Below are positions 1 through 6,607 of a stretch of DNA of 13,775 nucleotides, one piece after another. The notes beneath the pieces were generated by a model. The model was not told the DNA's origin and did not search any database. It saw only the letters and a list, made by a program, of their open reading frames with translations. Positions within the stretch are counted from its first letter, which is position 1. Each line of letters begins with the position of its first letter. The DNA is taken from the NCBI GenBank assembly GCA_007118045.1, contig SKTG01000334.1:1-13775 (forward strand), written 5' to 3'. A program made the translations under genes and the position numbers. Source of the stretch: Nitriliruptoraceae bacterium (GTDB lineage: Bacteria; Actinomycetota; Nitriliruptoria; Nitriliruptorales; Nitriliruptoraceae).

Positions 1-1
1 C

Positions 2-2023
2 GGCCGCGGCGCTCCGGGCGGCGGCCGCGGTGGCCCCGGTGGCCCCGGTGGCGGTGCTGGCCGCGGTGCCCCGTCGTCGCCCTATCGCCAGCCGACGGGC
101 GGTCGTGGCCCCGGTGGTGGCCCCGGTGGTCCGCCCAGCCGTGGCGGACCGGTCGGGACCGGTGGTCCCTCCTCGGGCAAGACCCGGCGCAAGAAGCGCA
201 AGGACAAGCAGACCCCGCAGGAGCAGGAGCTCTCGCGTGGGCCGATGCGCCGTGACGTCCCGATCGAGGACCAGATCAAGGTCGATCGCGTGGAGGTCGT
301 GTCGGGCATCACGGTCGGCGAACTCGCCGACAAGCTCGGTGTCGGCGGTGCCACGCTGGTCAAGAAGCTGTTCGAGATGGGCGAGATGGCGACGGTGCAG
401 CAGACGCTGCCCGACGACACCGTCGAGATCATCGGTGCCGACCTCGGCGTGGAGATCTACTTCATGTCCGAGGAGGAGCTCGAGTTCGGGATCGAGTCCC
501 CGGAGGACCCGGAGAACCTGGAGCCACGCCCGCCGGTCATCACCGTGATGGGCCACGTCGACCACGGCAAGACGCTGCTGCTCGACGCGATCCGCACCAC
601 CGACGTGGTCTCCGGCGAGGCAGGGGGCATCACCCAGCACATCGGTGCCTACCAGATCACCAAGGACGACCGGCAGATCACCTTCATCGACACCCCGGGG
701 CACGAGGCCTTCACGGCCATGCGCGCTCGAGGGGCGCAGGTCACCGACGTGGCGATCCTGGTCGTGGCGGCCAACGACGGGGTCATGCCCCAGACCCGTG
801 AGGCGATCGCCCACGCGAAGGCCGCCGAGGTGCCCGTGGTCGTCGCGATCAACAAGATCGACGTCGAGGGCGCGGATCCGGTCAAGGTCAAGACCCAGCT
901 CACCGAGCACGATCTGGTGGCGGAGGACTTCGGCGGTGACGTGCCCATGGTCGAGGTCTCGGCCATGACCCACCAGGGGCTCGATGACCTGCTCGAGGTC
1001 GTGCTGCTGCAGTCGGATCTGCTCGAACTGCAGGCGGACCCGAACAAGGCCGCCCGCGGCCGCGTCGTTGAGGCGCACCTCGACCGTGGCCGGGGTCCGG
1101 TCGCGACGGTGCTGGTCCAGGGTGGGACGCTGCGTCGCGGCGACATCCTGGTCGCCGGTACCGCCGACGGCAAGATCCGGGCCATGTTCGACGAGAACGG
1201 TCAACAGGTCCAGGAGGCCGAGCCGGCGCGTCCGGTCCAGGTGCTCGGGCTCAACGAGGTGCCGGAAGCCGGTGACGAGTTCCGGGTCGTCGACGCGGAG
1301 CGCTTCGCGCGCGACGTGGCCGAGCGTCGCTCCGCGCGTGATCGTCGCAAGGAGCTCGCGGAGCGGCGGCCCACCACCCTGGAGGAGCTCACCTCCGCGG
1401 TGCAGGCCGGCGACAAGGCCACGCTCAACGTCATCATCAAGGCCGACGTGTCCGGCTCCGCCGAGGCGCTCGAGGACGCGCTGATCAAGCTCGAGCTCGA
1501 CGAGGTGCAGGTCCGCGTCATCCAGAAGGGTGTCGGGGCCATCACCCAGGGCGACGTGCGGCTGGCGGAGGCCTCGGACGCGATCATCGTGGCCTTCAAC
1601 GTCCGGCCGGGCGCCAACGCCCGCGACGAGATCGAGCGTGCCGGGGTGGACGTGCGGACCTACCGCATCATCTACGAGGCGATCGACGACATCGAACGCG
1701 CCGTCAAGGGCATGCTGGCGCCGGAGTTCCGGGAGCAGGTCATCGGCGAGGCCGAGGTCCGCGAGGTGTTCAAGATCCCGAAGGCCTTCGTGTTCGGCTG
1801 CATGGTCACCCGGGGCGAGGTCAAGCGCGACGCCGGGGTCCGCGTGATCCGCGACGGTGTCGTGGTCGCGGAGGACACGATGTCCTCGCTGCGGCGCTTC
1901 AAGGACGACGTCCGCGAGGTCCGTGAGGGCTTCGAGTGCGGTATCGGCCTGAACCGGTTCCAGGACGTCCACGAGGGCGACGTCTTCGAGGCGTACGAGA
2001 CGGTCGAGGTCGCCCGGGCATGA
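2..2023 (+). CDS. infB: Translation initiation factor IF-2, 5'-truncated by the window edge
   Basis: IF-2 is the GTPase that brings initiator fMet-tRNA to the 30S subunit and promotes 50S joining in the cytoplasm. The reading frame is open from base 2, so the start lies upstream of the window; 673 codons are visible. The first ~55 visible residues are a Gly/Pro/Arg low-complexity stretch, followed by a basic KTRRKKRKDK patch (about 179-208), as in the long N-terminal region of actinobacterial IF-2. An IF2_N-like segment follows (about 290-460). The GTPase domain has G1 GHVDHGKT (551-574), G3 DTPGH and G4 NKID. Domains II to IV follow, with EAHLDRGRGPVATVLVQ, the SGSAEALEDAL segment, and near the C-terminus GCMVTRGEVKR and REGFECGIGL. 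The stop codon TGA overlaps the next start as ATGA. An internal ATG at 245 is not the real start because homologous coding continues upstream of it. Confidence 0.98.
   Translation, partial: GRGAPGGGRGGPGGPGGGAGRGAPSSPYRQPTGGRGPGGGPGGPPSRGGPVGTGGPSSGKTRRKKRKDKQTPQEQELSRGPMRRDVPIEDQIKVDRVEVVSGITVGELADKLGVGGATLVKKLFEMGEMATVQQTLPDDTVEIIGADLGVEIYFMSEEELEFGIESPEDPENLEPRPPVITVMGHVDHGKTLLLDAIRTTDVVSGEAGGITQHIGAYQITKDDRQITFIDTPGHEAFTAMRARGAQVTDVAILVVAANDGVMPQTREAIAHAKAAEVPVVVAINKIDVEGADPVKVKTQLTEHDLVAEDFGGDVPMVEVSAMTHQGLDDLLEVVLLQSDLLELQADPNKAARGRVVEAHLDRGRGPVATVLVQGGTLRRGDILVAGTADGKIRAMFDENGQQVQEAEPARPVQVLGLNEVPEAGDEFRVVDAERFARDVAERRSARDRRKELAERRPTTLEELTSAVQAGDKATLNVIIKADVSGSAEALEDALIKLELDEVQVRVIQKGVGAITQGDVRLAEASDAIIVAFNVRPGANARDEIERAGVDVRTYRIIYEAIDDIERAVKGMLAPEFREQVIGEAEVREVFKIPKAFVFGCMVTRGEVKRDAGVRVIRDGVVVAEDTMSSLRRFKDDVREVREGFECGIGLNRFQDVHEGDVFEAYETVEVARA
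29..133 (+). repeat. Gly/Pro/Arg-coding short tandem repeats inside infB
   Basis: A 9-base unit GGTGGCCCC occurs twice in tandem at 29-37 and 38-46, followed by a degenerate copy GGTGGCGGT at 47-55. Related TGGCCCCGGTGG blocks recur at about 105-130. In the infB frame these encode runs of G, P and R in the flexible N-terminal region of IF-2. Such repeats are prone to length change by slippage and carry no conserved catalytic residues. Confidence 0.7.
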
Positions 2024-2370
2024 GCGCAGACGCCTCGGCAGGGCGGGTCCACTACGGCATCGCACGGGTGGACCTGCACCTGCCGGGCATCACCAGCCTC
2101 AAGGGCAAGCGGGCGCTGCTCAACCGTGCCCGGGCCGGACTCACCGACGAGCTCGGGGTCTCGGTGGCCGAGGTCGGCGCACAGGACCTGTGGCAGCGCG
2201 CGGTGCTCGGGGTCGCGGTCGCGGCCTCGTCCGCGACCGGGGTCGACCGCGTCCTCGATCGGCTCGCGGCGGTGATCGAACGCGATCCACGCGTGGTGGT
2301 GCTCGCGATCGAGGACCTGGCGGACGGGCTGGACGTCGACGGTGCCGTCGCGCTGCCACCGGGCAGCTGA
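2020..2370 (+). CDS. DUF503 (YlxP-like) family protein
   Basis: This encodes 116 residues from the ATG at 2020, which overlaps the infB stop by four bases (ATGA), so translation is probably coupled. The N-terminus VHYGIARVDLHLPGITSLKGKR, then LLNRARAGL, then VSVAEVGAQDLWQRAVLGVAV match the DUF503 pattern: a small alpha/beta protein of about 90-100 residues with an SLK(G/E)KR motif and a (V)AEV...DxWQ(R/K)AxLG motif. The family is called YlxP in Bacillus, where it also lies between infB and rbfA; a role in ribosome assembly or RNA metabolism has been suggested from that context, but the molecular function is not settled. The family assignment rests on sequence motifs plus gene position. The C-terminal tail (about residues 95-116) looks weakly conserved. 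Confidence 0.9.
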   Translation: MSADASAGRVHYGIARVDLHLPGITSLKGKRALLNRARAGLTDELGVSVAEVGAQDLWQRAVLGVAVAASSATGVDRVLDRLAAVIERDPRVVVLAIEDLADGLDVDGAVALPPGS

Positions 2371-2400
2371 GCTCCCGCGGCCTCCGGACGCGCACTGCAG

Positions 2401-2424
2401 CGCCGCCACCCGGCGGCGTACCTT
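2401..2424 (+). promoter_or_regulatory. Hairpin plus TACCTT box upstream of rbfA
   Basis: The 102-base gap between the DUF503 gene and rbfA contains a perfect 7-bp inverted repeat, CGCCGCC (2401-2407) and GGCGGCG (2412-2418), with loop ACCC. It is followed directly by TACCTT (2419-2424), which fits the actinobacterial -10 pattern TANNNT. No convincing -35 is seen. The element could be an attenuating or processing hairpin, a weak internal promoter for rbfA-ribF, or both. There is no T-tract, so a full terminator is not supported. Confidence 0.35.
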
Positions 2425-2472
2425 GGCGGACATCCCATCCAAACGTGGCCGATCGAGACGAGAGGCGTACCC

Positions 2473-2910
2473 GTGGCACGAAGACGCAACCCGCGCATCG
2501 ACAAGCAGGTGCGTGCGGCCATCGCCGACCTGATCGAGACCGAGGCGGCTGACCCCCGGCTGGCGTTGATCAGCATCACTGAGGCGGACGTCACGCCCGA
2601 CCACGAGGTCGCCACCGTCTACTACTCGACGCTCGACCCGTCGCTGGTGAGCCGTGACCACCGCCGTACCGGTGGCGACCGGATCCCCGACGCCGAGGAG
2701 GTCGCCGCGGGCCTGGCGGCGGCCGCGCCGCGACTGCAGGGCATGGTGGCCCGCCGCGTCGGCCTGCGCGCCACCCCCGAGCTGCGTTTCGAGCCCGACC
2801 CCGTGACGGCGCAGGCGGCGCGCATCGAGGAGCTGCTGCGCAGCATCGACACCGACCGCGACGTGGCACCGGGGACCGGTGGGTCCGACGGTGACGAGCA
2901 GACACCGTGA
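2473..2910 (+). CDS. rbfA: Ribosome-binding factor A
   Basis: RbfA is a small KH-type RNA-binding protein that helps late maturation of the 30S subunit and the 16S rRNA 5' end. The product is 145 residues. The start is GTG at 2473, with an AGAGG Shine-Dalgarno at 2461-2465, 7 bases upstream. Visible signatures are the basic N-terminus ARRRNPRIDKQVRAAIADLI, DPRLALISITEADVTPDHEVATVYYS (family form: DPR...T(I/V)T.V..S.D...A.VYVS), LQGMVARRVGLRATPELRF, and the ending RIEELLRSID. Compared with typical RbfA there is a charged linker after YYSTL (about residues 57-75) and an acidic, glycine-rich C-terminal tail of about 20 residues that is probably disordered. Its stop overlaps the next gene's GTG by four bases (GTGA). 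Confidence 0.96.
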   Translation: MARRRNPRIDKQVRAAIADLIETEAADPRLALISITEADVTPDHEVATVYYSTLDPSLVSRDHRRTGGDRIPDAEEVAAGLAAAAPRLQGMVARRVGLRATPELRFEPDPVTAQAARIEELLRSIDTDRDVAPGTGGSDGDEQTP

Positions 2911-3935
2911 CGACGGCGCAGCTCGCTGAGGCCTGGTCCGAGGACCTCGACCAGGGAGATCTCGACCGGGCCGTCGAGCTGCTCCGACGAGCCGTCGAGG
3001 GCCGCCAGACGGTGTTGATCGCGGGTCACGTGGGGCCGGACGGTGACGCGCTCGGCGCCGCGCTGGCTCTGCACCTGGCGCTCGGTGCCGCGGGGGCGAG
3101 GGCCGTACCCACCGTCGGCGAGGACCCTCTGAAGGTCCCGGCACCCCTCAGCGATCTGCCGGGGGTGGAGGGGGTGACCAGTGTCTCGGGGCTGCCCGAC
3201 CCCACCGAGGTCTCGCTGCTGATCACCGTCGACGCTGCCAGCCCCGAGCGGCTCGGCAGCGTGCAGCGCTACCTCGACGCCGGCATCCCCACTCTCGTGC
3301 TCGACCACCACGCGAGCTCGACCTCCTTCGGTGACGTCCGGATCGTCGCGCCGCGAGCGGCCGCGACCGTCCAGATCGTCGCGGCGCTGCTGGACCGGCT
3401 GTCGCTGCCGCTGACCCGCGACGTGGCGACCTGCCTGTACGCCGGGCTGGTCACCGACACCGGCCGCTTCGGCCACCCGAACACCGATGCCAGCGTGATG
3501 GTGCTGGCCGGTCGCCTGCTGGCCGCCGGTGTCGACCACGCGGAGCTGACCCGCCGGCTGTACGACACGCGCTCGCTCGCGGAGCTGCGCCTGCTGGGAC
3601 GTGCCCTGGACCGGCTCACGTTCGTGCCGGACGTCGCGCTGGTCCACACCCACCTCACGCAGGAGGAGCTCGAGCGCTCCGGCGGTGGTCTGGAGGCGAC
3701 CGAGGCCCTGATCGACCTGCTGCGCAGCGCCGACGTCGCCGAGCTCGCGCTGGTGCTCAAGCCCAACGTCGACGGCACCTGGCGTGCCTCGCTGCGCTCC
3801 CGCGGCGTGGTCGACGCGGGAGCGTTGGCGGCGCGCTTCGGGGGCGGAGGGCACGCGGCCGCCGCCGGGTTCACCGGGGCCGGCGACGCGGCCGAGGTCG
3901 TCACGGCGGTCGTCGACGCCCTCCGGGAGGCCTGA
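2907..3935 (+). CDS. nrnA: DHH-family phosphoesterase, NrnA-like oligoribonuclease / pAp phosphatase
   Basis: The product is 342 residues from GTG 2907, which overlaps rbfA (GTGA). Members of this DHH/DHHA1 family degrade 2-5 nt RNA fragments and dephosphorylate 3'-phosphoadenosine 5'-phosphate; actinobacterial homologues also act on cyclic-dinucleotide breakdown products. Metal-binding motifs are in place: GHVGPDGDALG (40-50, with H41, D45, D47), D109 in LLITVDA, LDHH (132-135), and D184 in GLVTDTG. The C-terminal DHHA1 substrate-binding domain contains SLRSRG and FGGGGH (311-316). Length and domain order match NrnA. Actinobacteria generally keep this gene just after rbfA, as here. It completes RNA turnover begun by exonucleases such as the PNPase encoded further on. 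The name nrnA is by family; substrate preference cannot be read from sequence. Confidence 0.93.
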   Translation: MTTAQLAEAWSEDLDQGDLDRAVELLRRAVEGRQTVLIAGHVGPDGDALGAALALHLALGAAGARAVPTVGEDPLKVPAPLSDLPGVEGVTSVSGLPDPTEVSLLITVDAASPERLGSVQRYLDAGIPTLVLDHHASSTSFGDVRIVAPRAAATVQIVAALLDRLSLPLTRDVATCLYAGLVTDTGRFGHPNTDASVMVLAGRLLAAGVDHAELTRRLYDTRSLAELRLLGRALDRLTFVPDVALVHTHLTQEELERSGGGLEATEALIDLLRSADVAELALVLKPNVDGTWRASLRSRGVVDAGALAARFGGGGHAAAAGFTGAGDAAEVVTAVVDALREA

Positions 3936-3938
3936 ACG

Positions 3939-4886
3939 GTGGGGCGCCGTCGTCGGCCGACCGGTCCCGTCGCGGACGGCGTGCTCGTCGTGGACAAGCC
4001 GGCCGGACCGACCTCGCACGACGTCGTCGGGCGCGTGCGGCGGGCCGTGGGCCACCAGCGCGTCGGCCACACGGGCACCCTCGACCCGGCCGCGACCGGG
4101 GTGCTGGTCCTCTGCCTGGGCCGCGCGACGAAGCTCGTGCGCTTCCTCCAAGCCGGACGCAAGACCTACGCGGCCCGGGTGCAGCTCGGTGTCACCACGG
4201 CGTCGCAGGACGCCGAGGGCGAGGTCCTCGCACGCGAGGACGCCAGCCACCTCGACGAACGCACCGTCTGCGAGGCGTTGACGCGCTTCCAGGGGGAGCT
4301 CCAGCAGCTCCCCCCGATGGTCTCAGCGGTGAAGGTTGGTGGGGAACGGCTGCACGTGCGGGCTCGGCGGGGCGAGGAGGTCGAGCGCGAGCCGCGGACC
4401 GTCACCGTCGACTCGTTGGTGGTCGAGGGTTTCACGCCAGGGCCCGTGGCGGAGCTGTCGTTCCTGGTCACCTGCTCGGCCGGCACCTACGTCCGCACGA
4501 TCGCGCACGACCTCGGCGAGACGTTGGGCGTCGGTGGCAGCCTGACGGCGCTCCGGCGCCTCGCGAACGGACCGTTCGGGCTCGACGACGCGGTGGACCT
4601 CGCCGCGGTCGATGAGGCCGGCGAGGCCGGAGCCCTCCCGCTGCTCGACCCGCTGACCGCGCTCGCCCGGGCGTTGCCCGTCGTGGAGGTGACCGACGAT
4701 GCCCTGCTGCGGCAGCTGGTGCAGGGAGGTCGGCTCCCGGCTACCGGCGAGCACGGTCCTTACGTGGTCGTGCGGCCGGGGACCGAGGGTCGACCGCCCC
4801 AGCTCGTGGGTGTCTACCTGGACGGGCCGGACGGTGCGCCCGCCCGACCCGAGCTGGTCTGGACCCGTCCCGAGGAGCTGTCGTGA
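3939..4886 (+). CDS. truB: tRNA pseudouridine(55) synthase TruB
   Basis: TruB converts U55 in the T-arm of tRNAs to pseudouridine and also acts as a tRNA-folding chaperone. The product is 315 residues. Start GTG 3939 has a strong GGGAGG Shine-Dalgarno at 3925-3930, 8 bases upstream, lying inside the end of the previous gene, which stops 3 bases before this one starts. The motifs are GVLVVDKPAGPTSHDVV (residues 14-30), the catalytic loop GHTGTLDPAATGVL with nucleophile D49, the KTYAARVQLGV segment with Y77, SAGTYVRTIAHDLGE, and GGSLTALRRLANGPF. The last ~75 residues form the actinobacterial TruB C-terminal (PUA-like) extension. The stop overlaps ribF as GTGA. Confidence 0.97.
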   Translation: MGRRRRPTGPVADGVLVVDKPAGPTSHDVVGRVRRAVGHQRVGHTGTLDPAATGVLVLCLGRATKLVRFLQAGRKTYAARVQLGVTTASQDAEGEVLAREDASHLDERTVCEALTRFQGELQQLPPMVSAVKVGGERLHVRARRGEEVEREPRTVTVDSLVVEGFTPGPVAELSFLVTCSAGTYVRTIAHDLGETLGVGGSLTALRRLANGPFGLDDAVDLAAVDEAGEAGALPLLDPLTALARALPVVEVTDDALLRQLVQGGRLPATGEHGPYVVVRPGTEGRPPQLVGVYLDGPDGAPARPELVWTRPEELS

Positions 4887-5812
4887 CCGCGGTCGTGTGG
4901 AGCCTGGACGAGGTCTCGGTCGAGCCCTCCGTGGTGACCATCGGCAACTTCGACGGCGTGCACCGGGGCCATCACGTGCTCCTGCGACGCACCGTCGACA
5001 CGGGCCGCGACCGCGATCTGCGCTCGGTCGTGGTGACCTTCGAGCCACATCCCGCCGCGGTGCTGCGACCAGGTTCCGAGCCGCCCCGCCTGCAGACCCT
5101 GGACGACCGCATCGAGGCCCTGGCCGCGACCGAGGTGGACCTGGTGGTGGTGCTCCCCTTCACCCGCGAGCTGTCGGCGCTCACGCCGCGAGAGTTCGTC
5201 GAACGGGTGCTCGTGGAGGGTCTCGGGGTCGCCCGGGTCGTGGTCGGGACCAACTTCCGGTTCGGTCACCGTGCGGCGGGTGACGTGGTGACCCTGGTCG
5301 AGGTGGGCGAGGACCACGGCTTCGAGACGGAGGCGGTCACGCTGCTCGAACTCGGCGACGCCGCCGTGTCGTCGAGCCAGATCCGCACGGCCCTCCGCGT
5401 CGGTGCCGTGGAACGCGCCGCGGGCTGGTTGGGCCGGCCGTACACCCTGCGCGGCACGGTGGTCCGCGGCGACGGGCGGGGTCGCACGATCGGCGTGCCG
5501 ACCGCGAACCTGGCGGTGGACCCGGACGTGCTCGTCCCCGCCGACGGCGTCTACGCGGGACGGGTCGAGCACGGCGGACGGCGCTACGACGCGGTGACCA
5601 ACGTCGGTGTGCGGCCGACCTTCGACGGTGTGACGCGCTCGATCGAGGCGCACGTGCTCGACGCATCGCCCGATCTGTACGGCGAGAGCCTGACGGTCGC
5701 GTTCGAGGCCAGGATCCGGGGCGAGCAGCGCTTCGACGGCCCGGACGAGCTGGTGGCGCGGATCCGCCTGGACATCGAGGAAGCCCGACAGGTGCTGGCG
5801 GCGCGGGGCTGA
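4883..5812 (+). CDS. ribF: Bifunctional riboflavin kinase / FAD synthetase
   Basis: RibF phosphorylates riboflavin to FMN and adenylylates FMN to FAD. The product is 309 residues, starting at GTG 4883 inside the truB stop (GTGA), with a GAGGAG Shine-Dalgarno at 4872-4877. The N-terminal nucleotidyltransferase module has GNFDGVHRGH (21-30, the HxGH-like site), FEPHP (53-57), GTNFRFGH (122-129) and SSSQIR (163-168). The C-terminal flavokinase module has GRTIGVPTANL (200-210, with the PTAN ATP/Mg motif), DGVYAG, NVGVRPTF (240-247) and IEAHVLD (254-260). Length and both domains are complete. It is the last gene of the infB-led cluster. No strong terminator follows directly; GC-rich palindromes occur at 5826-5837. 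Confidence 0.97.
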   Translation: MTAVVWSLDEVSVEPSVVTIGNFDGVHRGHHVLLRRTVDTGRDRDLRSVVVTFEPHPAAVLRPGSEPPRLQTLDDRIEALAATEVDLVVVLPFTRELSALTPREFVERVLVEGLGVARVVVGTNFRFGHRAAGDVVTLVEVGEDHGFETEAVTLLELGDAAVSSSQIRTALRVGAVERAAGWLGRPYTLRGTVVRGDGRGRTIGVPTANLAVDPDVLVPADGVYAGRVEHGGRRYDAVTNVGVRPTFDGVTRSIEAHVLDASPDLYGESLTVAFEARIRGEQRFDGPDELVARIRLDIEEARQVLAARG

Positions 5813-5849
5813 CCGCTCGAGGGGGACCGCGCGCGGTGAGTGGCGTCGG

Positions 5850-5879
5850 TTGCCGGCGGGGGCGGGCCTGTGCCACACT
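5850..5879 (+). promoter_or_regulatory. Candidate rpsO promoter
   Basis: TTGCCG (5850-5855, 4 of 6 to TTGACA) is followed after 18 bases by CACACT (5874-5879), immediately preceded by TGC as in an extended -10. CACACT resembles the CAC/TAGACT type of -10 seen in actinobacterial vegetative promoters. Transcription would begin near 5886, giving a leader of about 220 bases before rpsO. No TANNNT box exists anywhere in this intergenic region, so this is the best candidate, though not a strong one. Confidence 0.4.
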
Positions 5880-5888
5880 CGCGTCACC

Positions 5889-6056
5889 ACGGCCCACGAG
5901 GGCCGTTCCACCGTGCCCGCTCGGGTGTCGGGGTCCAAGCCCGCTCACCGTCGACCGGCCGCATCAGCGGCCGACGTCGGTTCGACCGACGGTGGCGGCA
6001 CCAGGCGGTCGACGCCGTGACGTCGGCCGACCGGGGACCCCCGGGGCGACGACGTC
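5889..6056 (+). promoter_or_regulatory. Structured rpsO leader, candidate S15 autoregulatory RNA
   Basis: Between the putative promoter and rpsO lie several perfect inverted repeats: 5889-5895/5900-5906 (ACGGCCC, loop ACGA); 5956-5962/5967-5973 (CGGCCGC, loop ATCA); 5975-5981/5985-5991 (CGTCGGT, loop TCG); and 6019-6025/6050-6056 (GACGTCG) enclosing a smaller 6031-6044 hairpin. In addition, CGTCGAC at 5949-5955 can pair with GTCGACG at 6008-6014, closing a junction around the second and third hairpins. S15 represses its own mRNA through leader structures in several bacterial phyla, and its 16S site is a three-way junction. Regulation here is inferred from shape and position only; no match to a known family was tested. 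Confidence 0.4.
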
Positions 6057-6107
6057 GTTCGCGCCACCCGGCGGAGCAGGGCCCACCCACGAGACGAAAG
6101 ACATGCC

Positions 6108-6380
6108 GTGCCCGCCACCCTGCCGGAGGACAAGCAGGCCATCATCGACCGGTTCGCCCGCGAACCGGGAGACACCGGCTCACCCGAGGTACAGGTCGCG
6201 CTGATCACCGCGCGCGTCAGCCACCTCACCGAGCATCTCAAGGAGCACAAGCAGGACCACCACTCGCGTCGCGGCCTGCTCAAGCTGGTCGGTCAGCGGC
6301 GGCGCCTGCTGAACTACCTGAAGGAGAAGGACATCGACCGTTACCGCACGCTGATCTCCGAACTGGGACTGCGTCGGTGA
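6108..6380 (+). CDS. rpsO: 30S ribosomal protein S15
   Basis: S15 is a primary 16S rRNA binder that nucleates the 30S platform and forms a bridge to the 50S subunit. The product is 90 residues, the normal length. Start GTG 6108 is preceded by GAAAG at 6096-6100. The ATG at 6103 is in another frame. Nearly the whole family signature is present: TGSPEVQVALITARVSHLT, then EHLKEHKQDHHSRRGLLKLV, then RRRLLNYLKEKD and the ending LISELGLRR. The gene sits alone after a 295-base leader and before pnp, the widely conserved rpsO-pnp arrangement, which suggests cotranscription with pnp plus separate control. Confidence 0.99.
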   Translation: MPATLPEDKQAIIDRFAREPGDTGSPEVQVALITARVSHLTEHLKEHKQDHHSRRGLLKLVGQRRRLLNYLKEKDIDRYRTLISELGLRR

Positions 6381-6387
6381 CACCACT

Positions 6388-6412
6388 GGGCCGGGGTCGT
6401 CGACCTCGGCCC
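6388..6412 (+). terminator. Strong hairpin just after rpsO
   Basis: An 11-bp stem, GGGCCGGGGTC (6388-6398) with GACCTCGGCCC (6402-6412), has one G-U wobble and loop GTC, and starts 7 bases after the rpsO stop. It is followed by TGCTCGT rather than a T-run. This fits either a partial terminator that sets the rpsO:pnp ratio or a processing and stability hairpin. In E. coli and Streptomyces the rpsO-pnp spacer carries such structures, cut by RNase III. Confidence 0.6.
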
Positions 6413-6422
6413 TGCTCGTGGG

Positions 6423-6581
6423 GCGCGGCGGATCCGCGCGACCACGGGTAGGCGGCCCGGACGTCGTCCTCGGTCGTCAGTGGCGACGCCTCGAAGACCC
6501 CAGGTCGTCGAGCCGCCCCCACTGATGCGCCGATCCGGCCCCGGCCGCCTCGCCACCACCGCCACGTGACGTACGTGGCGG
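6423..6581 (+). promoter_or_regulatory. pnp leader with three further hairpins
   Basis: The rest of the rpsO-pnp spacer holds GCGCGG/CCGCGC (6423-6428/6434-6439, loop CGGAT). A 9-bp interrupted hairpin follows at 6490-6512 (CTCGA plus GACC against GGTC plus TCGAG, one A-G mismatch, loop CCA). Then comes a perfect 9-bp stem, CCGCCACGT (6559-6567) with ACGTGGCGG (6573-6581), loop GACGT. The last one ends 13 bases before the pnp Shine-Dalgarno. A hairpin at this place is the RNase III/PNPase autoregulation site in enterobacteria; the same use here is inference. I see no clear pnp promoter in the spacer. Confidence 0.5.
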
Positions 6582-6607
6582 CCCGAGGAACAACGAGGAG
6601 GCCCACT

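Noticed and set aside
1672..4250. Two long minus-strand frames (1672-3144 and 2622-4250) opposite infB, DUF503, rbfA, nrnA and truB
   Set aside because: They overlap each other and several well-supported + strand genes, and they are Arg/Gly/His/Ala-rich without recognisable domains. They are shadows of GC-rich coding.
5826..5837. Palindrome ACCGCGCGCGGT just after ribF as a terminator
   Set aside because: A 12-base self-complementary word leaves almost no loop and has no T-tract; it is expected by chance at this GC content. An operator site cannot be excluded but is not supported.
5836..6451. Plus-strand open frames across the ribF-rpsO gap (5836-6204 and 5840-6451)
   Set aside because: They overlap rpsO in other frames, lack ribosome-binding sites, and encode Arg/Pro/Gly-rich sequence. 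The region is better explained as a structured leader.
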